Origin: Streptomyces sp. NBC_00490
GTDB taxonomy: Bacteria > Actinomycetota > Actinomycetes > Streptomycetales > Streptomycetaceae
Direction of reading: 5' to 3'
DNA: 64,000 nucleotides
Assembly: GCF_036013645.1 (NCBI RefSeq)
Contig: NZ_CP107869.1
Location: 8,990,001 to 9,054,000 of the forward strand
In this document: positions 35,343 to 43,497 of the stretch, piece after piece
Position numbering within the stretch: position 1 is the stretch's first letter
Layout of the letters: every line of letters begins with the position of its first letter
Notes under the pieces: generated by a model
Told to the model about the DNA's origin: nothing
Seen by the model: the letters and a program-made list of their open reading frames with translations, nothing else
Database searches by the model: none
Position numbers and translations under genes: made by a program

Positions 35343-36173
35343 ATGCAAGATCACATAGTCGGCCCCGCCGACCTGCGCGGCGACTGTGCGAGCTGTTTCG
35401 GGCTGTGCTGCGTCGCCCTGCCCTTCACGGCGTCGAGGGACTTCGCCGTGGACAAGCCGGCCGGCACGCCCTGCTCGAACCTCCAGGACGACCACCGCTG
35501 CGGCATCCACGCCCGGCTGCGGCAGAAGGGCTTCACCGGCTGCACGGTCTACGACTGCTTCGGCGCCGGACAGAAGGTCTCCCAGGTCACCTTCGGCGGC
35601 CGGGACTGGCGCACGCTCCCGCGCGAGGACGCCCGCCGCATGTTCGACCTGTTCCCGGTCGTCCGCCAGCTGCACGAGCTGCTCTGGTACCTCACCGAGG
35701 CCCTCACCCTGCCCGCCGCCGGTCCGGTCCACGCGGACCTGCGCCGCATGCTGGAGCGGACGGAGCGGCTCACGCGCCAAACCCCGGAGGAACTGGGAGC
35801 GTTGGACGTGGCCGGGCACCGCCAGGACGTCAATGTGCTCCTGCTGAGGACCAGCGAACTGGTCCGCGCGGGCACCCGCGGCAAGAAGAAGGACCGCCGG
35901 GGCGCCGACCTGATGGGCGCCCGCCTCAAGGGCGCCGACCTGCGTGGTGCCAACCTCCGCGGCGCCTACCTCATCGCCGCCGACCTCACCGGTGCCGATC
36001 TGCGCGGCGCGGACCTGATCGGTGCCGACCTGCGTGACGCCGACCTCACCGACGCCGACCTGACGGACGCGTTCTTCCTGACGCAGCCGCAGCTGAACGC
36101 GGCCAGGGGCAGCGCGGGCACGAGGCTGCCCGGCTCAGTCACCCACCCCGTGCACTGGGCACCGCGGCTCTGA
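35343..36173 (+). CDS. pentapeptide-repeat protein with cysteine-rich N-terminal domain
   Basis: A protein of 276 residues. The first 85 hold many cysteines (DCASCFGLCCVALPF, CSNLQDDHRCGIH, GCTVYDCFGAGQ), similar to the YkgJ-type metal-binding domain. After a helical middle, residues 180-250 form pentapeptide repeats of the A(D/N)LxG type (ADLRGANLRGAYLIAADLTGADL and on), expected to fold as a right-handed quadrilateral helix. No ribosome site precedes the ATG, but TATGCT at 35331-35336 lies six bases before it, so translation is probably leaderless. Its 3' end overlaps the convergent P450 gene by 39 bp. Confidence 0.85.
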   Translation: MQDHIVGPADLRGDCASCFGLCCVALPFTASRDFAVDKPAGTPCSNLQDDHRCGIHARLRQKGFTGCTVYDCFGAGQKVSQVTFGGRDWRTLPREDARRMFDLFPVVRQLHELLWYLTEALTLPAAGPVHADLRRMLERTERLTRQTPEELGALDVAGHRQDVNVLLLRTSELVRAGTRGKKKDRRGADLMGARLKGADLRGANLRGAYLIAADLTGADLRGADLIGADLRDADLTDADLTDAFFLTQPQLNAARGSAGTRLPGSVTHPVHWAPRL

Positions 36174-37664
36174 GACCGGCGCCTCCCCGTCGGCCGCCGG
36201 CTCCGTCGCGGGGCCGGTGGTGGCGGACCCCTGCCGCCGCTCCAGTCGCAGCCGCAGCCCCTGCGGCATCAACGTCAGCCGCTCCGTCACCCGCAGCCGA
36301 TAGTCCGGGTCGGCCCCCAGCTCGTACCGTCGCAGCAGCAGACCCAGCACCAGCGTGGCCTCGTGCAGCGCGAACTGCCGGCCGATGCACGCCCGGGCGC
36401 CCGTGCCCCACGGCTTGAAGGCGTGCGGGACCCGGGTCCGTACGGCCTTCGGGTCGAACCGGTCCGGGTCGAACCGCTCGGCGTCCGCACCCCACACCTC
36501 GGGATCGCGGTGCAGCATCGGCGTGAGGACCAGCGTCCACGCACCCCGCCGCATCGGATGCTTCCCGGCCAGCACCGTGTCCTCGAGCGCCTCGCGGGCG
36601 AAGGCGGGCGCCGTGGGCCACAGCCGCAGCGACTCGTCCAGCACCCGGCGTACATAGCGCAGCTTGGCCACCTGCTCGTAGCCGGGCACGGCCGTGTCGC
36701 CCCACACCCGGTCCACCTCGGCACGCGCGCGTGCCGCGACGTCCGGGTGCCGGGAGAGGTAGTGCAGGGCGAAGGAGAGCGCACCCGAGGTGGTCTCGTG
36801 ACCGGCCACCAGGAAGGTGATCACCTGGCGCCGGACGTTCTGCGCGGACAGCCGCTCCCCGGTCTCCGGATGGGCCGTCTCCAGCATCCGGTCCAGCAGG
36901 TCCCCGTCACCGCCCCCGCTCGCCGCACGTCGCTCCTGGACCAGTTCGTCGACCGTCCGGTTCAGATAGGCGATGTCGGCCTCGTTGCGCCGCCCCGCTT
37001 CCCGCAACAGCCCCGGCCAGGGCACCGTGTTGAGCCGCTGCGCGTATGTCAGCGTGCCGACCATCGCCGTGATGAACGGATGCGGCCGGTCCCGCTCGAA
37101 GGAACCGAAGTCGTGCCCGAACCCGGTCCGGGCGATCGTCTCCAGCGTCAGCTTGGTCATGTCCCCGGGAACGTCCACCGCGCGGTCCGCCGCGGTCTCC
37201 CGGTCCCAGTGGTCGGTCAGCCGCTCGGCCACGGCCAGCATCATCGGGTGGTAGGCCGCCATCGCCTCACGGCTGAAGCCCGGTGCCAGCACGTCGTGTG
37301 CCAGCTGCCAGTTCGGTTCGTGGTTGTACGCCGTGAACAGCCCGTCCCCGGCGACCGGCCGCAGATTGGCGATGCCGAGCCCCACGTGCTTGGCGAAGCG
37401 CGTCTCGTCGGCGAGGTCGGCCGCGAGTTCGGCGCCCCACACGAACACGAACTCCCGGTTGAAGGCCTTGCGCCGGTAGATCGGCCCCAGCATGCGGCCG
37501 TACTTGAGGGAGTCCTGCAGCGGTGTGCGCCGGTTGGCGCCGAGTACGTCGCCGAGGAGGGGGAGCCGGCGCGGCGGGTGCGGGATGCGGTGCAGCTCGG
37601 GCCAGCCGTGCTCCGCGCTGCGGAATCCCCTGGGCAGAGCGGTCCCGGTCGTCGTCCTCGCCAT
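36135..37664 (-). CDS. cytochrome P450, CYP102-like haem domain without reductase
   Basis: A P450 of 509 residues with all core marks: oxygen-binding AGHETTSGAL near residue 275, DESLRLWP (ExxR) near residue 335, and the haem loop FKPWGTGARACIGRQFALHEATLVLGLLL near residue 420. The stretch EDTVLAGKHPMRRG and the haem loop are strikingly like P450 BM3 (CYP102), whose natural form is fused to a reductase, but here the protein ends about 60 residues after the haem loop. It would need a separate redox partner. Fatty-acid hydroxylation is a fair guess. GGGAG precedes ATG 37664. A TetR gene lies opposite. Confidence 0.9.
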   Translation of the reverse strand: MARTTTGTALPRGFRSAEHGWPELHRIPHPPRRLPLLGDVLGANRRTPLQDSLKYGRMLGPIYRRKAFNREFVFVWGAELAADLADETRFAKHVGLGIANLRPVAGDGLFTAYNHEPNWQLAHDVLAPGFSREAMAAYHPMMLAVAERLTDHWDRETAADRAVDVPGDMTKLTLETIARTGFGHDFGSFERDRPHPFITAMVGTLTYAQRLNTVPWPGLLREAGRRNEADIAYLNRTVDELVQERRAASGGGDGDLLDRMLETAHPETGERLSAQNVRRQVITFLVAGHETTSGALSFALHYLSRHPDVAARARAEVDRVWGDTAVPGYEQVAKLRYVRRVLDESLRLWPTAPAFAREALEDTVLAGKHPMRRGAWTLVLTPMLHRDPEVWGADAERFDPDRFDPKAVRTRVPHAFKPWGTGARACIGRQFALHEATLVLGLLLRRYELGADPDYRLRVTERLTLMPQGLRLRLERRQGSATTGPATEPAADGEAPVSEPRCPVHGVGD

Positions 37665-37744
37665 GACGCCATCTCCCTTGCAGCACCGGCGGATCGAGCG
37701 TGTTGTACGTGAGTTCAATAGCGTGCCTCAGTCTGATCCCGTTG

Positions 37745-37759
37745 TTGAACCGGCGTCAA
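37745..37759. promoter_or_regulatory. possible TetR operator between P450 and tetR genes
   Basis: TTGAACCGGCGTCAA has matching TTGA and TCAA ends and lies just before TAAAGT (37761-37766), which would be a -10 box for the tetR gene starting at 37773. A regulator bound here would control its own gene and perhaps the divergent P450. The symmetry is only partial. Confidence 0.35.
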
Positions 37760-37772
37760 GTAAAGTGCTGCC

Positions 37773-38381
37773 ATGGCCGCCGAGCAGGGCGCACGCACAC
37801 GCCGTCGCCTCAGCACCGAGGAGCGCCGTGAGGAGCTCCTCGCCGTCGGCGCGCGACTGTTCTCGGAGAGTCCGTACGACGACGTGTGGATCGAGCGCGT
37901 CGCCGAGATCGCCGGGGTCTCGCGCGGGCTCCTGTACCACTACTTCCCGACCAAGCGGGACTTCTTCGCGGCGGTCGTCGAGCGGGAGAGCGGGCGGATG
38001 CTGCGGATGACCGCGGCCGTGCCCGGCATCCCCGTGCGCGAACAACTGACGGCCGGACTCGACACGTTCCTGGAGTACGTCGAGGCCCACGCGCACGGTT
38101 ACCGTGCCTTCCACCGGGCCGACGCGGCCGGGGACCAGGCCGTGCGCAAGGTCTACCAGCGGGCACTCGCCGCGCAGGAGCGGCAGATCCTGGCCGCACT
38201 CGCCGCGGACCCGGAGTTCGGGGCGGTCCTCGAGACGCGGCCCGACACCAGGCTCGCCGTGCGCGGCTGGCTGGCCTTCACCACCGCTGTCTGCCTGGAG
38301 TGGCTGAGGGGCTCGGATCTCTCCCGCGAGCAGGTGCGCGACCTGTGCGCACGGGCTCTCTTGGGCGTCGTCGCCCCCTGA
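37773..38381 (+). CDS. TetR-family transcriptional regulator
   Basis: A regulator of 202 residues with N-terminal HTH (RREELLAVGARLFSESPYDDVWIERVAEIAGVSRGLLYHYFPTKRDFFAAVVERE) and a helical ligand domain. It is divergent from the CYP102-like P450 gene, with 108 bp between, so it probably represses it in the manner of fatty-acid-sensing TetR proteins next to CYP102 genes; this is inference. The ATG may be used without leader, as TAAAGT lies six bases before it and no Shine-Dalgarno is seen. Confidence 0.9.
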   Translation: MAAEQGARTRRRLSTEERREELLAVGARLFSESPYDDVWIERVAEIAGVSRGLLYHYFPTKRDFFAAVVERESGRMLRMTAAVPGIPVREQLTAGLDTFLEYVEAHAHGYRAFHRADAAGDQAVRKVYQRALAAQERQILAALAADPEFGAVLETRPDTRLAVRGWLAFTTAVCLEWLRGSDLSREQVRDLCARALLGVVAP

Positions 38382-38456
38382 CCGCGCCCGCGTACGCGGA
38401 ATAGGACACGCAAAGGATCAGGCCGCTGGTTGGCGTACACCCCACTCTCGGATAGG

Positions 38457-38475
38457 TTAGGCAAGGCTTACCTAA
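38457..38475. promoter_or_regulatory. iron box (DmdR/IdeR-type operator)
   Basis: TTAGGCAAGGCTTACCTAA matches the actinobacterial iron-box consensus TTAGGTTAGGCTAACCTAA at 16 of 19 positions and keeps both outer TTAGG/CCTAA arms. It ends 14 bp before the ATG of the DUF2470 gene, next to its ribosome site, so the iron-loaded DtxR-family repressor should block transcription there. Confidence 0.75.
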
Positions 38476-38489
38476 GAGGAGGTTTCGGG

Positions 38490-39224
38490 ATGGGTGCTGG
38501 GATGGATGAACACAGCTGGGCGGCCGCGCCCGCCGCGGCGGAGCGGGCGCGCTCGGTGCTGGCCACCGCGTGGTCCTGCGCGGTGACCGCGGACGGCGGC
38601 CGAGAGGAGTTCGTCGGCGCGCACACCGTGACCGAGGACGGCCGGCTGCGGCTGCGGGTGCCCGAGGACAGTGCCCTGCTCGCGGCCGCGATCTGCGCGC
38701 CTCGCGGAGAACCGTCCGCCGTGCTGGAGTTCGCCGACGTCTCGCCCGTCCCCGTGCGCAACCGTATCCGGGCCCGCCTCTGGCTCGCCGGCTGGTTCGT
38801 CCCCGAGGACGGCGACCTGGTGTTCCGGGCGACGCGGGTGGTGCTGCGCGAGGCGTCCGGTGCCGTGGTCGTCGACCTCGACGAGTTCGCCGCCGCCGCT
38901 CCCGACCCCCTCGCCACGGCCGAGGCCCGGCTGCTGACCCACCTCGCCGACTGCCACTCCGACGCGGTCGAGCGGCTCACCCGGCTCGTCGAGCCCGACA
39001 GCCTGCACGGCGCGGTGAAGGTCCAGCCGATCGCCGTCGACCGGCACGGACTGACGCTGCGCATCGAGCGCACCCGCGCTCAGGGCGACGTACGCCTGCC
39101 GTTCCACCGTCCCGCCGACGATGTCGCGCAGCTCACCGAGCGGATGCACGTCCTGCTCGGCCAGGCCGCCTCCGCCTCCTGCCCGCGCGCCCTACAGCGG
39201 CAGCGCACAGACGGCGACGGGTGA
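38490..39224 (+). CDS. DUF2470 domain protein, iron regulated
   Basis: A protein of 244 residues. The N-terminal part resembles the split-barrel of HugZ-type haem-handling proteins, and the C-terminal part is DUF2470 (ARLLTHLADCHSDAVERLTRLVEPDSLHGAVKVQPIAVDRHGLTLRIERTRAQGDVRLPFHRPADDVAQLTERMHVLL). AGAGGAGG lies seven bases before ATG 38490, and an iron box lies just before that. Such genes often help to take iron from haem or from ferric siderophores, which fits iron repression. The 3' end overlaps the convergent lactonase gene by 33 bp. Confidence 0.82.
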   Translation: MGAGMDEHSWAAAPAAAERARSVLATAWSCAVTADGGREEFVGAHTVTEDGRLRLRVPEDSALLAAAICAPRGEPSAVLEFADVSPVPVRNRIRARLWLAGWFVPEDGDLVFRATRVVLREASGAVVVDLDEFAAAAPDPLATAEARLLTHLADCHSDAVERLTRLVEPDSLHGAVKVQPIAVDRHGLTLRIERTRAQGDVRLPFHRPADDVAQLTERMHVLLGQAASASCPRALQRQRTDGDG

Positions 39225-40409
39225 CGCGAACGGCTTTCCCGCGAGCCGCAGTTCACCGTTGTCCTCGTCCACCCGGAACACGCTCACCGTGCTGGAGCGC
39301 TGGTTCGCCGCGAACAGCAGCGCTCCGTCCGGCGAGAAGGCGATCTGCCGTGGGAAGTCCCCGGACACCGGCACGGTGTCCAGCAGCCTGAGCCGGGCGC
39401 CGTCCGCCTCGACCGCGTAGCGCGTGAGGCTGTTGTGGCCCCGGTTGGCGAGATAGGCGTAGGACCCGTTCGACGTCACCAGGAGCTGTGCCGGGTAACT
39501 GGTGCCCGGCCCCGTCCCCGTGGACTGTGCCGCGCCGATCGTGAGGCGTCCGGTCCTCGTGTCGTAGGCGCAGACGGCGACCGTGTTGTCGGCCTCGTTG
39601 GCCAGGTAGGCGTACCGGCCCTCGGGGTGGAAGGTCAGATGGCGCGGTCCGGCGCCCGGCCGGGTGTGCGCCTGCGCGACCTCGGTGAGCTTTCCGGTCC
39701 GCTCGTCGAGGCGATAGGTGTAGACGGTGTCCGTGCCCAGGTCGACGGCGAGGACATGGCCGCCGTCGGGACTCGTCACGATCTGATGGGCGTGCGGGCC
39801 CTCCTGGCCGGGCCCGGGCTCCGGGGCGGAGTGGGTGAGGAGGTCGGCGCGCTCGCCGATCGCCCCCGAGGCCTCGATCGGGTGCACCGCCACGCTGCCC
39901 GAGCCGTAGTTGGCGCTCAGCAGCCAGCGTCCGCCCGGATGCACCGACGCATGACAGGGCGCACTGCCGCCCGTGCCCCGGCTGCCCAGCACCGTGCGGT
40001 CGGACAGCCGTACGGCGGTCACGGCCCCCTGCTCCCGCTCGTTCACCGCGTAGAGCGTGCGGCCGTCGGGATGCGCGGCGAGATACGACGGGTCGCCGAC
40101 ACCGGCGAGCGGCCTGCCGACGGTCACCTCGCCCGTCACCGGGTCGTAGGTGGCGAAGCCGATGCCGGTGCCGCCGCCCTCGACAGAGGTGTATGTGCCG
40201 AGGTGGAGCGGGCGGGGACCGGTCGGCGTCGGTGAGGCGCTGGGGGTGGCTGCCTCAGCTGTTCGGGGCGCCTCGGACGCCGAGGCCGTGGCGGACGTCG
40301 TGGGCGCCGACGCGGCGGGGCCCGGCGACTCGCCGCAGCCCGCCGCCGCGGCTCCCGTCCCCACGAGGGCGGCGACGAATCGCCTCCTGCTCCAGTCGCC
40401 CCTGCCCAT
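39192..40409 (-). CDS. lactonase-family beta-propeller lipoprotein
   Basis: A protein of 405 residues. The N terminus is a Tat lipoprotein signal (SRRRFVAALVGTGAAAAGC, lipobox near residue 25), followed by a Ser/Thr/Ala/Pro linker of about 35 residues. The body is a seven-bladed propeller of the 6-phosphogluconolactonase type (GTYTSVEGGGTGIGFATYDPVTGEV, PSYLAAHPDGRTLYAVNE, PHAHQIVTSPDGGHVLAVDLGTDTVYTYRLD, GPRHLTFHPEGRYAYLANE). Being anchored outside the membrane, it is unlikely to act in the pentose pathway; its substrate is unknown. It converges on and overlaps the DUF2470 gene. Confidence 0.85.
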   Translation of the reverse strand: MGRGDWSRRRFVAALVGTGAAAAGCGESPGPAASAPTTSATASASEAPRTAEAATPSASPTPTGPRPLHLGTYTSVEGGGTGIGFATYDPVTGEVTVGRPLAGVGDPSYLAAHPDGRTLYAVNEREQGAVTAVRLSDRTVLGSRGTGGSAPCHASVHPGGRWLLSANYGSGSVAVHPIEASGAIGERADLLTHSAPEPGPGQEGPHAHQIVTSPDGGHVLAVDLGTDTVYTYRLDERTGKLTEVAQAHTRPGAGPRHLTFHPEGRYAYLANEADNTVAVCAYDTRTGRLTIGAAQSTGTGPGTSYPAQLLVTSNGSYAYLANRGHNSLTRYAVEADGARLRLLDTVPVSGDFPRQIAFSPDGALLFAANQRSSTVSVFRVDEDNGELRLAGKPFASPVAVCALPL

Positions 40410-40483
40410 GCACGCACCTCGGATGGTCGGTTGCCTCAGCCGTCACCACCTTGACGTGGACCACCCCGCACGTGCAAACGGCG

Positions 40484-41488
40484 CTACCAGTCACCGTCCC
40501 GCACCGGCGTGCCCGGCGCGTCCTTGAGCGGCAGCACCTGCGAAGGGTGCGGCGCCTGCCAGGGTTCGTGATCGTCGCCGAGCCAGTCGCCGACCGGCTT
40601 CACCCCCTCCAGGGTGTCCGCGGGGGCGAGATCCTCCGCGTCCTGGTCGTAGTAGTCGTACCAGGGCAGCCCCGCCTGCGTGTACGCCGAGCGGTCCACG
40701 GGCGACGGCGGGGGCTCCTCGCCGGTGATGCGACGCCACTGCGGAGGCGTCACCAGGTGCACGAAGACCCGGCCGCCGGGCCGCTCGGCCCAGTCGGACA
40801 CCGGACGGTCGTCCTTGTAGACTTCCTGGCGCATCGAACCGCCGACACCGAGACCCATACCGGCCGCGGCGGCCGGCGCCGGGGCGGCCATCATCTGCGG
40901 GGCGGCCCCGAAGGAGAGCGCGTGCATCGGCGCCCTGGCGGTGCGCTCCCGCTCCCGCGACGCGCGCCACCGGGCCAGCGGCTCGTCCTTGAGCGGGAAC
41001 GACTGCAGCTGTACGCCGCCCCACACCTCCTCGCCGGTGACCTGCCCCTCGACGGTCGCACCCAGGCCCAGCGGCACCGCCACGAACTGCTTGACCGTCC
41101 CCGTCCCGGAGTTGATGCCGTCCAGCCACGGCTGCCGGGGCAGTACGACGTAGTTCTGCGGCTTGCGTGAGAGCCGGTCGCTCCACGGCTTGCCCGAGAC
41201 CGCGCACACCTTGCCCGCCCCGACCTGGAGCGCGGCCGGCTCGATGGTGCCGCCGAAGCTCAGCCACATCGCCTCGCGCAGATACACGGGCAGCATCACC
41301 CCGCCGCGCGCCCGCCATGCCTCGGGCACCCGGTCCGCGTGGTCGGCGACCCGGCGCAGCGGGAACTCCCCGAGCCCCGGCGGCAGTGGATGTGTGCCCG
41401 TCTCCGGCAGGCGCAGGGTGCGGATGAACCGCACCGCCACCCCGCCGGGCAGCCTCAGCGTGTTCCCGTCGATGCGTACGCCGGTCAT
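40484..41488 (-). CDS. conserved hypothetical protein
   Basis: A soluble protein of 334 residues, MTGVRIDGNTLRLPGGVAVRFIRTLRLPETG at the start, with several aromatic and proline-rich stretches (YVVLPRQPWLDG, GRVFVHLVTPPQWRRITGEEPPPSPVDRSAYTQAGLPWYDYYDQDAED). An alanine- and methionine-rich linker sits near residue 205. I know similar proteins in other streptomycetes as hypothetical only. It stands between the lactonase and FUSC genes in the same direction, with 36 bp to the latter. Confidence 0.75.
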   Translation of the reverse strand: MTGVRIDGNTLRLPGGVAVRFIRTLRLPETGTHPLPPGLGEFPLRRVADHADRVPEAWRARGGVMLPVYLREAMWLSFGGTIEPAALQVGAGKVCAVSGKPWSDRLSRKPQNYVVLPRQPWLDGINSGTGTVKQFVAVPLGLGATVEGQVTGEEVWGGVQLQSFPLKDEPLARWRASRERERTARAPMHALSFGAAPQMMAAPAPAAAAGMGLGVGGSMRQEVYKDDRPVSDWAERPGGRVFVHLVTPPQWRRITGEEPPPSPVDRSAYTQAGLPWYDYYDQDAEDLAPADTLEGVKPVGDWLGDDHEPWQAPHPSQVLPLKDAPGTPVRDGDW

Positions 41489-41524
41489 CCTGCCCGCCCC
41501 CTTGGTCAGCCCTTGGTGACTACG

Positions 41525-42760
41525 TCACCTAGAACGACGGGCGAGGGCGGCACGGTTCCTGCGCAGCCGTTCCTGAAGCCGGGTCAGCCGCGGCATCCGC
41601 TCGCGCTGCTCCTGGGAGGTGCGGTCCAGCTCCTCCAGGAGCCGACGCGAGCGGTGCTCGGTGTCCAGCTCGTCGAGGATGCGGTTGACCTCCGTGAGCA
41701 CGGCGCCGTGCAGCTGCCACTGCCGGGCGTCGCGCTGGACCTCCTCCAGGAGCAGCTGGGCGAGCTTGTCGCGGGTGGCCGCGGCGTGCCGGAGCTGGGA
41801 GGCGAGCCGCTCCTCCGCCGACTCGGCGCTGCGGGAGACGTCGGTGGTGACCAGCACCGCGAAGCTCACCACGGCGTCGGCGATCTCCGACAGCAACTGC
41901 TCCACGGCGGCGCCCGCCTGTCGTGCGAACAGCCGCTCGGACTCACGTTCCTTGGCGAGGTCGGTCAGGGTGCGCGCGAGCACCCGCAGGACGACCGTGC
42001 AGATCTCCAGCGTGTCCAGACCGGTGCGCAGCACCACCCGGTGCAGCAGCCCCTCGCGGACGCGCGGATTGAGCCGCAGACTGTCCTCTGCCTGCTTGAG
42101 GGCCGCGTCCACCTCGACGATGTCGTGGTCCAGACGCCGCGCCTCGTACAGCCGCTCGGTGGCGCGCTCGACCGGCGTACGGCCCGCGGCCTCCTCGCCC
42201 ATGCTCAGCATCAACTGCCGCACCCGCCGGGCGAGTCCCTCGATCGACTCGCCCGCCTCGTCCACCCACACGGGCGGCGCGAACAGCAGATTGCAGCCGA
42301 GCCCGACGACCGCGCCGATCAGCGTCTCCAGCACCCGCGCCCACGCGGTGTCCCCGACGGTCGTGACCCCGAGGACCAGCATCGCGCTGATCGCCACCTC
42401 GGGCACGTACTCGTTGACCTTGACCAGATGCCCGACCCCGAGCGAGGCCAGGATCAGCAGTCCCAGGCTCCACCAGGTGAGCCCCACCAGCAGGCTGAAG
42501 GCGATGGCGACGAGGACACCGGCCACCACGGCGTTCACCCGGCGGACGCCGTTGGTGAGCGTCGCGTAGAGGGTCACCTGGACGACCAGCAGCGCGGTCA
42601 GGGGCGCCGTGAGCGGGGCGGCCTCGGGACTCAGGCGCAGCGCGATGACGTAGGCGATCGTCGCCGCGGCCGCCGATCGCAGCGTCTGTACGACCACCGG
42701 GTCCCTGCGTCGCTTCACGAAGCGCACCAGGGCCGCCATCCACTCACGTACATCTTGCAT
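41525..42760 (-). CDS. FUSC-family membrane protein
   Basis: A protein of 411 residues of the FUSC/aromatic-acid-exporter type. The first 170 residues hold about six membrane helices (LRSAAAATIAYVIALRLS, APLTALLVVQVTLYATLTNGVRRVNAVVAGVLVAIAFSLLVG, LLILASLGVGHLV, AISAMLVLGVTTVG, LIGAVVGLGCNLLFAPP); the rest is a long charged helical cytoplasmic domain with coiled-coil character. Proteins of this family export aromatic acids or xenobiotics. The ATG at 42760 follows GAGG. It is divergent from a TIGR03086 gene, with two palindromes between. Confidence 0.85.
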   Translation of the reverse strand: MQDVREWMAALVRFVKRRRDPVVVQTLRSAAAATIAYVIALRLSPEAAPLTAPLTALLVVQVTLYATLTNGVRRVNAVVAGVLVAIAFSLLVGLTWWSLGLLILASLGVGHLVKVNEYVPEVAISAMLVLGVTTVGDTAWARVLETLIGAVVGLGCNLLFAPPVWVDEAGESIEGLARRVRQLMLSMGEEAAGRTPVERATERLYEARRLDHDIVEVDAALKQAEDSLRLNPRVREGLLHRVVLRTGLDTLEICTVVLRVLARTLTDLAKERESERLFARQAGAAVEQLLSEIADAVVSFAVLVTTDVSRSAESAEERLASQLRHAAATRDKLAQLLLEEVQRDARQWQLHGAVLTEVNRILDELDTEHRSRRLLEELDRTSQEQRERMPRLTRLQERLRRNRAALARRSR

Positions 42761-42801
42761 CCTCAGGCTGTTCCTCTTCCACAATTGCCCGCGTTCACAC
42801 A

Positions 42802-42824
42802 TTGCGGACCGTAACTGTCCGCAA
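42802..42824. promoter_or_regulatory. perfect palindrome between FUSC and TIGR03086 genes
   Basis: Arms TTGCGGAC and GTCCGCAA are exact complements with a 7-base spacer. It lies 41 bp before the FUSC start and 53 bp before the TIGR03086 start, where both promoters are expected. Size and symmetry suit a dimeric repressor. Confidence 0.6.
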
Positions 42825-42837
42825 CGACGCCTAGGTT

Positions 42838-42849
42838 GTTCGTACGAAC
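42838..42849. promoter_or_regulatory. second palindrome upstream of TIGR03086 gene
   Basis: GTTCGTACGAAC is a perfect 12-bp palindrome, 28 bp before the ATG at 42878. It may be a regulator site near the start of transcription. It is unlike the actinobacterial LexA box, whose half-sites face the other way. Confidence 0.4.
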
Positions 42850-42877
42850 CTGCCGACAGCAAGTGGGGAGAGCAGTG

Positions 42878-43480
42878 ATGACGGACACCCGGGACCTCGA
42901 GGTTCTCACGGAAGCACACGACTACCTGCGCAAGGTGGTCGCGGCCGTGCCGGAAACGGCGTGGGGAGCGCCGACGCCGTGCACCGAGTGGACGGCCCGG
43001 CAGGTTCTCAACCACGCCCGCATCGACCAGCAGGGCTATGGCCTCGCGATCACCGGGGGCCGTCCGGATTCCGACCCCTTCGCCCCGGCCGACGCACTCG
43101 CCGCGGACCCGTCGGCGGAGCTGGAGGAGGTGCTGCGCCTGGTGGCGGACGCGTACGCCGGGCTGCCCGCCGACGCGGACGAGGTGCCGACCCCGCTCGG
43201 ACCGATGCCGCTGCCACAGGCCGCCGCGGCGGCCGCGATGGACGCGGCCGTGCACGCCTGGGACATCGCGGTCGCGACCGGCCAGGACGCGCCGTTGACG
43301 GAGGAACTGGCCGAGGGGATCTGGCCGCTCGCGGAACGGCTCGTGGACCATCTCCGGGACTCCTACCGGGTGTTCGCACCCGCCCGGAAGGTCCCGGACG
43401 GCGCCGGCAGGGCCGACGCGCTGCTCGCCTTCCTCGGCCGCGATCCCCAGTGGCGACCGGGGGGTGCACGCACTGCGTGA
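42878..43480 (+). CDS. TIGR03086 family protein, DinB/maleylpyruvate isomerase-like
   Basis: A protein of 200 residues of the four-helix DinB-like fold. It has the N-terminal block WGAPTPCTEWTARQVLNHA with the first metal histidine, a middle PLPQAAAAAAMDAAVHAWDIAVATGQ with another, and the end DALLAFLGRDPQWR typical of TIGR03086 proteins. Relatives use mycothiol or bacillithiol as cofactor in transfer or isomerisation reactions; the substrate here is unknown. The start is ATG 42878 behind GGGGAGAG. Confidence 0.88.
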   Translation: MTDTRDLEVLTEAHDYLRKVVAAVPETAWGAPTPCTEWTARQVLNHARIDQQGYGLAITGGRPDSDPFAPADALAADPSAELEEVLRLVADAYAGLPADADEVPTPLGPMPLPQAAAAAAMDAAVHAWDIAVATGQDAPLTEELAEGIWPLAERLVDHLRDSYRVFAPARKVPDGAGRADALLAFLGRDPQWRPGGARTA

Positions 43481-43497
43481 CGGAAGGGGGGCCGCCT

